Notes under the pieces: generated by a model
Database searches by the model: none
What the model was told of the DNA's origin: nothing
What the model saw: the letters and a program-made list of their open reading frames with translations, nothing else
Made by a program: the position numbers and the translations under genes
In this document: piece by piece, positions 37,014 through 48,800 of the stretch
How the letters are laid out: every line of letters begins with the position of its first letter
How positions within the stretch are numbered: position 1 is the first letter of the stretch
Source of the DNA: Phoenix dactylifera
Lineage: Eukaryota; Streptophyta; Magnoliopsida; Arecales; Arecaceae
Assembly: GCF_009389715.1 (NCBI RefSeq)
Contig: NC_052400.1
Span: 21,297,674 to 21,361,673, forward strand
Reading direction: 5' to 3'
Length of the DNA stretch: 64,000 nt

Positions 37014-37150
37014 CTCTGCCGGACGGAAGGGAGAATTTCTTTTAATTCTTCCCCTTTGAGCTCTCGCTCGCGCAGGACTTCCCTCTTCCCAGCTTCACTC
37101 AAAGCCGCGCCCAAGCGCCGAAGCGACGCATGACCTCGCTCCCACCGGGG

Positions 37151-37158
37151 TATTTATA
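37151..37158 (-). promoter_or_regulatory. TATA box of SSRP1
   Basis: The minus strand reads TATAAATA, about 140 nt upstream of the SSRP1 start codon at 37013. Transcription would begin near 37120, giving a 5' UTR of about 110 nt. Its GC-rich surroundings contrast with the AT-rich DNA further upstream. Confidence 0.7.
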
Positions 37159-37159
37159 G

Positions 37160-39899
37160 ACGTAGGGAGGGAAGGCTACAGTAAGTGACGGAAGACGAGT
37201 GCGGTCACGGATTGGCGTTGGCATGTCGCCTTGCCGCCATTTTCATATTTTTACTTTCCATATTCTAAACTATTAAACAATATTTTAATCCTGTTAGCAG
37301 TTTTAATTTCCTTCAACAGAACAGAGGAGGCTATGCACCAGCCACATAGGTCTCTTCCAAATGTCCCTAATCTTCTAAAATTGAGGTCGCTAATTTAATA
37401 ATTTAAAATTTTGCTAGCTTGTTAAACTAATCCTTCGATATAAACACCTTTTTTCTAAAATCTTAATAAATAAAAAGATAAGCAATTTTTACAAACTCAA
37501 AATATAAAAGGAACTAAATTTTAGGATAACAATAAATATGACTTAGATGTCTGAGCACTACATGCTACTAAATCTGCGGTGCATGAAATACAAAACAATA
37601 TTATCTATTTATTTTAGCTAATGCATACCACTTGCAACAAGTGGGGTATCTCAATCTATACAAAACTATCAAGGCACTTCCATGCCATATGATAAGCATG
37701 ATAAGTTACAAAAATTTCAACAACCTTCCACCTAAATAGCATCTATAACTAAGTAATATGGTCATCCATTTTTAGCACATACAAACCTTATAATTTGCTC
37801 GAATTATAAGAAAGTTTGGGTTACACATTTTGGTTTCTGAGAGAAAAAATAGATAAAACCATCAAATTCATTTATGTGAAGTAATAAAATGAAATACTAG
37901 ATTGAGAATATCTTTAACATTCTTGATATTTGCTTAACAATTTGGAAAAAGTAAAGTTCAATAAGACTGTAAGACTTGTGTATTAGTCAAATGAACATAA
38001 TGTGAAAAGAATGGACAGTAAGCCTATAACAGTATGACAATGAATATACGTCAAAATATCTGTGAAAAAATGAAGTTCATCAAGATCAGAAAGTTTGCAA
38101 ATGAGTCAAATAAAAATAATGTGAAATGAGTAATCAATTGCATCAATAAACATTAAACAAAATATCTACAACAAAAATGCAAGTCATGCCCCTCCTCTCC
38201 TTGGACGATCTATTCATCTCAATTTCAAAAAATAGTAGCAAAATAAAATAAAAAAAGAGGAGGAAGAGACGAAAAAGAAATGAAGCATAACAAGATCACA
38301 AGGCATAAAGAAGAATTAGATAAAAATAATTTGAATTGAGCAATTAATATGGCCACAACAATGCATCAAAAAACATTACCCAAGATCTCCATGAAAAAAT
38401 TTCAAAAGACTATAAATATGCAGGCAAAATAATGCTTGATTATGTATTTCAGTTTGTTAATTGTGTGAACCATATCAAATATTGAATGATATAGAACGTT
38501 ATGAGGTCTCACACCGTTATACGGAGAAATCTGGGTTCAATTCTAGTCTTCACTAAGATGTTAGATATACATGAGGGAAGGCCTAAACCATTACTCTTTC
38601 AACAATTATATAAACAAAAAAAAAATGTTTTTTGGATTAAATAAGAGGTTGATTGTATTCCCCTTTTGTATCTCATGCTTGCAAAAATTACAATTCTTTA
38701 AGATCAGATATTAAAAAAAACTGAATTAATCAATTGGCATGCAGTACACTCATTTCCTTATATTGTTGAACCATCAAAGACCCCGTAACTAGGCTTGTCA
38801 TGAGGCAGACATCAATACAATATTTCACTCACGCATCATGTTGCCAATCTCCCAGAGTTGCTGCTCAACCATATATAGTAATACTTTCACATAACACCGA
38901 CTCCTCATTCAATAAAGTTACCAATAATCAATAATTTCTATAATAAGGAATCAAGTTGACAGCATATCATGCTAGACTTGCAAGAATATCAGCTCCTGCT
39001 ATATAAAATTAGGTTTAACTTTTACCAATACAGATATATCTAAAAATAACCATGATATATAAATAGAACAATGAAAATATGAAATGGTGCATTACAAATG
39101 CTCAATCCCCACTTCATTTCGTCCTTTCAATTTTCATCTCTCCTTGTTACAAAATCACACTCTTCTTTCAGTTTTCATCTGCTGTCACAGAAATAAACAA
39201 CACAAGGTGGTAACACATTCCTCTTTGGTGCAAGAGATGCACAATAATAGCTCCGATCAATAACAACCAGCCCATTCTCACTTCAAACAGGGGTTTTGGG
39301 ATCAAGAGGTTCTACAATAAATAGCATGCGTATGATTAGTAAATTGTCTAAAAAATTTTGTCGTGATGTCTTACCAGAAATACAAAGACAATAAAGACGA
39401 TTGTTCAAGCACTTCTCTTCAACATTACAGGAATTAGTTACAAATATCAACTCCCTCCTGCTGAGGTAACTTAAAAATTTCTAACTCATTTAAGATTCAA
39501 CAAATGCATGTAGCAGTGATTAAAATAAACGAAAGCCAACACAAAGACTCTCAAAAGCCAGCTGAGCCTCATAAATTATCTTCCTTCATGATCAATGCCC
39601 ACCGTGGATGCAAACTTCCAAAACAATTGTTCCCTCTTGGATCTCTTGTTGGAATCAATGCAGCATAAACACAGTTGAATAAAGCACAAAAAACCAACAT
39701 ACAGAAAATTGTGGGTAGATTTTTCTTTTTCCCTGTCAAAAATGATCTCTCTTCTTTGCAGCATTTTGAGCCCATTATGCTTCCCTTATGGGTGGGGTGT
39801 CCTGCCTTCAGACCAGTAAAAGATCAGCAGCATGATAATGAGAGATCAGAGGTCAGGGACCAAACTCGACTGCTTAATGTGTAGCAGACAGAAAGACTG
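37160..39899. other. Intergenic stretch between SSRP1 and the YLPM1-like gene
   Basis: No coding exon is seen. The sequence is strongly AT-rich. It should contain the SSRP1 promoter (next to 37160) and the 3' UTR of the YLPM1-like gene (just below 39900). A weak tRNA-like segment at 38495-38625 is annotated separately. Confidence 0.5.
38495..38625 (+). mobile_element. Possible SINE remnant
   Basis: GGTTCAATTCTAG near 38524 resembles a polymerase III B box, and an A-rich stretch (CAAAAAAAAAATG near 38614) follows about 90 bases later. An upstream A box is not convincing and no target duplication was found. Confidence 0.3.
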
Positions 39900-42800
39900 C
39901 TATTCATCCTCGACATCATGGAGGCCCCCGATGCGCTGTCGCCTTCTATCAAAAACTGCCTTGAAGGACTCCCTTTCAGCACGAAGTTGCTCATGAAATC
40001 TCCTCCTGGACTCGTTGATGTTGCTCCTCCCAGTAGTCCCTACAGCATCCTCTTCACCAACTAATGGGTTGGCATCCTGAGGGGGCACAAGACCCTTTTT
40101 AGAACAGAAAAGGCTGAGAACGGTAAAAGAAAACCATGAAATCTTTGCATGCATGCCAGATGATTTGAAGGCCTACAAATGTCTTATGGCATGAAATGGG
40201 CAATAAAAAATGAGTATAGTGGAGTTGAAGGAATTATTTTGGAATTGTACACATTAAGGGCAAAGCAATGGATAATCGATTGAGATGATATGGGCTTGTA
40301 TAATGACGATTGGAGGTGGCCCTTATAAAGATATGTACTCTAATATATACTGAAGGATGCAAGAGAAGGAGAAAAGCTGAAGTAACATGGATATGGGTGG
40401 CAGTTATGAGAAAAATATAAGAAAAGATTTCAAATAACACAGTCAAAGGTTAACCTGAACAAGAATGCTTGGTCAACACGGATCCACGAAGCAGAACCTA
40501 AATAGGCAGGATAAGGCTAGATGGTTATGGTTATGATTATGGTTAAGCTTGCAACACGCATGCTCACTAGTATTTGAAATGTGTGAAACACATGATGATT
40601 CAAAACAAGAAAATATGCTGCATTACTGTGATAACATCAACTGATAAAATGTGAATTGAGATTTTTTTACCACGGTTCCTTTACGTGCTTCGTATTTTTT
40701 TTATGAAACAAAGAAAATCAAGGAGGGCATAAATAAAAAAATGAGTGCATTCATGGAGGTGCACCTCATGACTTCACATGCAAATGTCCATTCATTCCTT
40801 TATGGAGGTTAACCTCATGGCTTCACGCATAGATGCCCGTTCATGCTGGGCCACTTACATTATACATGAATATAAATATAGTCACCATAAAACTTGTTTC
40901 TTTAACTTAAATTTACATAAAGCCTTTTGTTTTTATAATAAACTAGGACCACATGGTTATTTATCAACTCAATATAACATCAATAAGTTTGCAGTCAAGA
41001 CTTTTATGGGAAAAGCACTGAAGATAGTTTTAAATAAACAGAGATAATTCGTGAGATGTGAAAACCTTCAAACTTAAACATAAAATTATTTGATCGCTAA
41101 TTAAAGCATAAATTGGCCTACTAAAAATGAAAAGAGAAAGATAAATGTATACAGGGATGGGTCACAGACCAAATTGTAACCAGAGCCTGGACCAATTATT
41201 AATGATGAGGTGGCTCGTTTCTTGGCAGCAGCAATAGAAAATCCAGTCCTATCAACCTGAAAACAAATAGCAATACAAAAGTCATCATAAGTCCATAATA
41301 ATATGTAGCCCTCAATAAACATGTAGCTGCAGTAATATTGAGGTGTAAAGAAAAAAAAGGATTCTTTTTCTTTCCCAAACGGTTGAACCAACTCCTTGTT
41401 TGCAACTAAAAAAGAAGAAAAAAAAAGAGGAAGAAAAGCTCCTTGCTCAGAAAATAAATCATGAAAAGGTCAGATATGAAAGAGAGAAGTAGAGAATGCT
41501 AATTGTGGCTGCACTAATATTGAGGTTTAAAGGAATTTTTTTCCAAATGGTTAAATGACTCCTTGTTTGCAACCAAAAAACTATAAAAAAATAGAGGAGG
41601 AAAACTCCTTACTCAGAAAACAAATTGTGAAAAAGTCATATATGAAAGAGACAAGTAGAGAAAGCTATATGAAAAGAACAAACAAACAAAGTGAGTGGCC
41701 ACTAATAATAGTGAGGGAAGGAAAACAGATCCCAGATTACCTTGTGACAGTCTGCTCAGACCAGCAATAAGCTATAAAGCAAAAAACTTGGAAAGATTAC
41801 ACTAATGAGTTAACAACCCAAAGAAAAATACAAAAGCATCCTGCTTGGTTCATTATACATCATAATCACTTCCATATGTTCATTATACAGATCTAAAAAA
41901 TGAGGAGTTTGAAGCATGTGTGGTGCACAGGCAAGAAAAGAAAATTGAAGACAGGCATTGGAGCGGCAGAGCCCATTTATCAAGAGGCTTCAAAAGCATA
42001 TTTTGGATTACATTTGGTACCACCTGTGAAAATTTTCACTGTAACCACTATAGACCAGCAAGCTAGAAGAATACAAGGTACAAAATTAATAGTGGCATGG
42101 AGTGTAGAGTGGAAAGGTTGAGGATAAAATTATATTCACTGCCAGGTTATTCTAATCTTTTGTAAGATGCAGAATTAGGATCAATCACCATTCAATATTT
42201 ATGCACATGTTGTCACATAGAGAATCTTTATATGGGATTGTCTATGATCAACAACAGCTATGAGCCGTTGACCAAATGCTGCTTGCATCCTGATGGACAA
42301 GAAAAAAGTTGAAATCTGATGATTCTATAACTATACTCCTGCAGTTCTTAAAAGCGAAAACACAGTTCCAAGTATTTTTTTCTCTAATTTTACTGCGCTT
42401 AGAACCTTATCCATAAATGTCCAATAGAGTAACATTTTCTCGCTCAATGATTGTGGGGCCCCATGATAGTCGCATAATTCCATTTGAAGGATTACAAGGA
42501 GTCAATCTCAATTTTAAGTTGAGAACAAGAATAGGGTCTGCCAGCTGAAAGCCAGGGAAAGCACCTATGCGGAAAAGGACCCTAATCAAAGCCTAGGATG
42601 TCAGGACAATGTGGCCGAGCATCTTCACTAGCAGCTTTAAACCTGTAATCAGGTTTACTTTGGTTAAGTGATCCACTGCATTGTCTTTGTTTAGGACTTT
42701 ATTAGGTCTAAGCATATCTGGAAGGCCCAAAATAGCTAGGCACAAGGTTCGACAGTTATGATGGTTTTCAACAAAGACAGTAATGGCTATGGTGGTCATG

Positions 42801-45800
42801 GATATTTTGCAGGTGGCTTCTTTGAGGTTAAGGCCTTTTACTCTCCTCCATGCGTACATCATATTTGGAATTGTTACAAATTGCAGGCATGAAAGGCCAC
42901 TTCTTAAAAACAGCACGTGTGCACACTGACAGTTATCTGATATTACAAGTTCTTTTTTTAGAGAGAGATATCTGATTCTACATATTCACTCATAAAAAGT
43001 TAATGTATATGTTATTGAATTTGGATACATCCATCTGTGTTAATCTGAAACCCAAGCATACAAAGAAATTGATGCATACACATAGCTTACAGTGCTACAG
43101 AATTCTGTCTACCTCTATGTAGACAACATCTTTTAACTTAATGCATGTTCACTTGCATAATTAATCCAACCAAAAAGCCTCACTTATCAATATCTTTATT
43201 TGAAAAAACCTACTAAGAAATTTATCTCAAATTTTGATACATAAAGCGAAATAAACACATGAACTAATACAAAGTACATAGTGAGATGTTCGGTCCAGGT
43301 TCCAAAATACATGCTGGATCATATAAATTAATATCTTACACTAAAATTGTAATTTTAATACATTCAATCTGCCAAATCGAAAACTTAAATGTAAAAGGAC
43401 GACAATAGATGACCTATTCATTTGGCATCATATACTGTTAAACACACCATGCCAGAAGCTATAAGCACGGTACAAGGTATACAGCACTGCACAACATGTG
43501 GTGGCTTATAACACTGCCGGTTGAAAACTTTTCATGCAGCTCGAGGAGGCAGAGGAAGTGAGTACGAAAGATGGGAGAAGTTACTGATCACATATTCTCT
43601 AGATTTTCAGGATAAAGCAGACTACCTATTAATGGTTTATGATATTACATATATGGATGTGGTTGGATACTCCAGCTCCACCTCAAATACTAAACTAGCA
43701 ACCTCTCCAATATATTAACCCACTTATCTCTCTTGTCCACATATGGATGTCTCAGATAACAAATCTAGGCATCCATATACTTCCTTAATGTCAGTAAAAC
43801 AGCACCAAAAGAATTAAGATTTAAAAAATATAACTCGGCAGGACTTAATGTTGGTAAAACAACATCATTTTGATTAAGGATGCTGAAAAATTCAATATCA
43901 AAAAACATCTAATCAAGAAAAGGATTTGTCAACAGAAGTATACAAATTAGTAAATTACTATTTACCTGTGTTAACAAGATTTGATTAATTTTTAATATAA
44001 ATACTCCTCGATAAGACAAAAGAAACGTGATAAAGAATGATGAAGATTTACTTAGGTACCAAAGCACAAGAAACTTCAAGAAACCATGAGCACAAACTAA
44101 TTGCTATAGCTAAAGTGCAAGGCATACCTCATCTCCCCAATGAACAGATTTTTCACTCTTGCTGTACGCTTGAATCAGTCCTGAAAGAGCATTCGAATTT
44201 TTTTCTACACCATCTGAGTTTTCAACGTCCTCATCCAAATCTCTTGACCATTTACTCCTTCCTAGCTCTTTTACTCCTATTGGCTCTTCTTCTCCTTCAG
44301 AGTCCCATCTCTCTCCAGCTTTTGATAAACCTAAACAAAATAAGAATCTATTACTGCAGACCATGAACAATTATATTGTGTGAAGGTGAATAATCAGCAT
44401 ATTTGTGCAGATATAGATGCATTTCAAGAAAAGTTTTTATATGCTTATCATACATGTCATATGTCTAATAGTAAAAGAGATGCAAATCCAACAATTCTTG
44501 AAACAAAATTTACTAATATGTTATGTTATATCACTCCCATACTTGGGCCACGACACAGTGCTCAATTGCCAATTCCAAGAAGGATCCCTTAGTTTACAGT
44601 TCCACCAAAAAGAGAGAAATCAGGATCTTCAGATTCCATAAAAATATTGAGTACATAAAAGGAACCATAAAAGATCCTCAGGTTTCCACAGAGAACAAGA
44701 TCACAAGAAATTAGATGTAAGCAGCCATAGTAAAATGTATAGACACAGAGCAAAATAAATCACATTCAGCAACTGTTGTGCACAATATAAAAATCAATCC
44801 TGAGTAAAGCTTTGTACTATTGCCATCCAAGTATAGTGGCACTGCTCCATTGTAAATGTACAGATTGGCTGTTGTCTTGACTAACTCATAATAAATGCAC
44901 TAGATCTAGACTGCTGACCGTTTAACTGAATTCACTACATGCTCTTCCTTGTACAACAGCACAATCCGGAGATGCAAATCCTCACCAGTTACATAGATCA
45001 CTCCTTGCTAACTCCAAATGCTGACAAAATGAAATTGTAAAAATAAGACTTGTCAAAAAATCTATGATTGCTTAAAAGTCTATAAGATGTTAATGGATGA
45101 CTTCACAACAACACTATTTGATCACCAAAACTGAAATAAGACCTAGCGATTTGTCTGCACATCATCAATCTGACTGTGCATACCGTCAAAATAATGAACC
45201 TCGAAGCCATCGAAGCTGTGATTGGCCTGAAACTTTCTGTATCTTGGCCCTTTTTTTTGCATTAAAAATGAAGAAAAAGAGGCAATATTAACAATAGTTA
45301 TCTCAGATGTTCTGCAGGCTTGACTCTCTCCTGGCAATCACACCAACACTCCATCAAGCAGAATATTGTTGCTGGGAACTAATATCATCATGAAAATAAC
45401 GCACTCTTCTTAGCTGTGCCAGTCCAGGTCTAATACTCTACTACATCAAAGTTATCCAGTAATTACTACTCAATGCATGTTCAAGTTGGCACCTTTTAAG
45501 GAATTACACTCTTGGCTGCTTGCTCATGGAATTGCAAGTTTGTTTTCTTTGAGAGAAAGCATCAAGTTTTGCTGAATGTGTTCCTAGTTACCACGAGCAT
45601 TGCCGCTATCCATGTTTTTCATCTTGTTAGGCGCCGAGTTGCTTACGAGGGGTGCTGTATGCTAACTGCGATGCTTCAGCATTCAAAACATGACACATTA
45701 TTTGGGCAAGTACTCAACAGTAATAACTTGCAGATCAAATTGTTCATTATGTTCTCCTTTTTGACAATGCCGCTTTACTCCATCATCTAGATATATCATT

Positions 45801-48800
45801 GACCTATTCAACTCTTCTGCAAGTTACAATGTTCTTTAAATGCCTAAGCTCAAACTATTGGGCATTCTCTTAACAACAAGTTGCTTTTAGCTCTAGCTCT
45901 CTTCTTCTCTTCCATTTTCATACCTCAATCATTTCCTAGAAAGACATAAGTTGAAACTTCAAGATCATGCTGCCTCCAAACTATGCGCTATGTTGACTAT
46001 CCAATGTGTGAATGCTATCAGATTGTCTGGTGCACATGCTGACGGGTCCATGCCATCAGCTGCTCCCCATGCCTACATTGTCGTCTGAAAGATTCACAAC
46101 TTTCAGCATCACACCATTATGCCAAAATGACAGATCAAGTTGACTCGCTGTCTTATTTACAAGATACTAAGCAAAATTTAAGTCTCTAAAACTGTTCATG
46201 CATATCAAGAGAAAGAATCCTAGTATTAGGTCCTAAAAGTCAAAACTGGCAAAAAGAACTTTAGGTTCTCAAGCAAGCCAAAACATGGGATCTTGTTCCT
46301 TCCCATATGGCAGGGTTTTCATTAACTACAATAAATTAATTTAAACCTTCATGATTATCATGTTAGGTTCTGGAAGGACTTGCAAGTTGCTCATGTGTTA
46401 ATATAGAAGTATGGCATAAATATTGATGAAGTGTACAACTGTAGCCAAGATGACCTGGTATATGCTTGTGCATATTACTATGGCTAGCCACTCTATCACA
46501 TGGATCTGAAAAACCTCCTCCAACGCAATCATTGTGAATTCATAGTTAACCTCCATATGACCTGCAGCAAGCTTCTTAGCATACAACAGATTTCCGCCAC
46601 ACGAACAAAAATCTCAAATTACAGTAGCTTGAGTAAAAAATTGGGCATGAGAGAGGTGAAGTAATACTCTTTAAGGAATAAGTTGGAAACACTACCTGAA
46701 AATCTACTTGGTAACTTTTTTAATGGATTTATAATATCAAACTTGAAACATCGATTTAGACGCACTACCACAAAAAACTAAAGTTACTAAACTATTACTA
46801 ATCTAAAAAAGGGTTTAGAGAGAACAACATTCAAAGCAAATAGTAATAATAAAGAAAAATAATAAGCGATGTTGGCATTGAATGCATTACAAAGGGATTT
46901 GAAATGCAACCCCCAAAAAGATTCTTTGATAGGGAGATCACACCCAGTAGCACATTTTGTGCTAGTAAGTCTTCTCATATAGGCACAGGTGTTACTTAGT
47001 GTTCTTAACACGATTATTGATACCAAGTTCAATGGAAACTTCAAAGGAAAAAAACCTATCATCACTTACACAAGGTTTTCATGATTAAGCGATTCTCCTC
47101 TAAGTTAGTGACATAATAATTGTCAACGAATTACTTAGATGACCGTTTTTCACAACACACCACCAATAGCAAAGTGCTGGTCTCAAATCTTTTTTTTGAG
47201 GCATATTGGTCTAGAAGATGTTCTCTAATTGCATGATGTTTTCTCGGAGCAGAAAGCAATATATAGAAATTGATTTTGTCCAGCTTCCATGATACAAAGA
47301 TCAAAATGCAAGTTTAATCAAGCTTCTCATTTCTCTCTGTGACGATGCACATTTTATGCACATTGCCAACCAATTTGGCGGCATTCCATGTCATGCTCAC
47401 TATTCAACTCCTTTTTACTTCCTTCTGCAACTCTTCGTTGCTATATCTCGCTCCCCATGTATTTTATCTTCCGCTTCTTTGGAACGAGATGCTTCAATCA
47501 ATGTCAACTATATGAAGACAGTACAAACCAACACTTGGGCGCTAGCTTTTAAAGTTTTTGCAACGAACTAGATACACCAGTAAAAGAATATTAGTGTATT
47601 GTCTCTCTGAAGTTGACTATTGTTTAATGTCGTCATCTTTCAACATCATTTGTCGCAACCATCATATTCATGACTTTGGAATCCATATTCATTTACCTAG
47701 CAACAAGATTGAAAACTGAATTGCTATAAAACCAGTATGTAACAAAACAATGAGTCACAGAAGCATACAAGAATCACGCCACTTCACCTGCCTTATCACT
47801 GTCAATGTTAACCTCCGCCAACATTATTTTCCTTCACAACTCCACACCGCATTTAAGGTCATTGTCTGAAAAGCCCACAGACTACAATCCATGGAATGCC
47901 GTACCGGCCCGTACGTACCGGTCCGGTCCTAGACCGGTACCGGAACGGCAAAAAAACCGGTATTTCTCGGTTTTTTATCCGTACCGGCCGGTTCGGGCCC
48001 GTACCGGCCTCGTACCGGTGCGAACCGGCCGGTTCGCACCGGTACGATTTTTTTTTTTTTTTAAGAACCACAGCGCCGCGCGCTGTGGTTTTTGAAACCA
48101 CTGCGTACCGTACCGGTACCGGCCGGTACGTACCGGTACCGTACCGGTCCGGCCGGCCACCGGTACGCCGACCGGTACCGGTACGGCGGACCTTGCTACA
48201 ATCCACTATGAGTTTGTCTACAATCCACTATGAGTTTGTGCAGGAGAGTTGTCACAGGTAATTATGGTTGTGCAATGTAAACAAGCACATGATTCTTCCA
48301 CAATTATATGTTCGCAAGCATGGAATGCCGTACCGGCCCGTACGTACCGGTCCGGTCCTAGACCGGTACCGGAACGGCAAAAAAACCGGTATTCCCGGTT
48401 TTTTATCCGAACCGGCCGGTACGGGCCCGTACCGGCCGGTTCGGAGCCCGTACCGGCCGGTACCGGCCTCGTACCGGTGCGCCAGTTCCCGTACCGGCCG
48501 GTTCGGAGCCCGTACCGGCCGGTACCGGCCTCGTACCGGTGCGAACCGGCGCACCGGTACGGTTTTTTTTTTTTTAGAACCACAGCACCGCGCGTTGTGG
48601 TTTTTGAAACCACCGCGTACCGTACCGGTACCGGCCGGTACGTACCGGACCGGACCGGTACCGTACCGGTCCGGCCGGCCACCGGTACGCCGACCGGTAC
48701 CGGTACGGCGGACCTTGTTCGCAAGTCTTTTGCACCTCAACAAGGTTCGCCGTACCGCCCCGAACCCTCCATTTCGAGACATACCAAACCACACCCAAGA

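Noticed and set aside
36726..37133. 135-codon plus-strand frame at the SSRP1 promoter
   Set aside because: It overlaps SSRP1 exon 1 and its 5' UTR in antisense and has a Lys/Arg/Ser-rich translation without domains.
45143..45337. Possible extra exon of the YLPM1-like gene (frame with YRKFQANHSFDGFEVHYFDG)
   Set aside because: The exons at 49520-49631 and 44128-44330 join in phase without it (DDG-LSKAG), and no good splice pair surrounds it.
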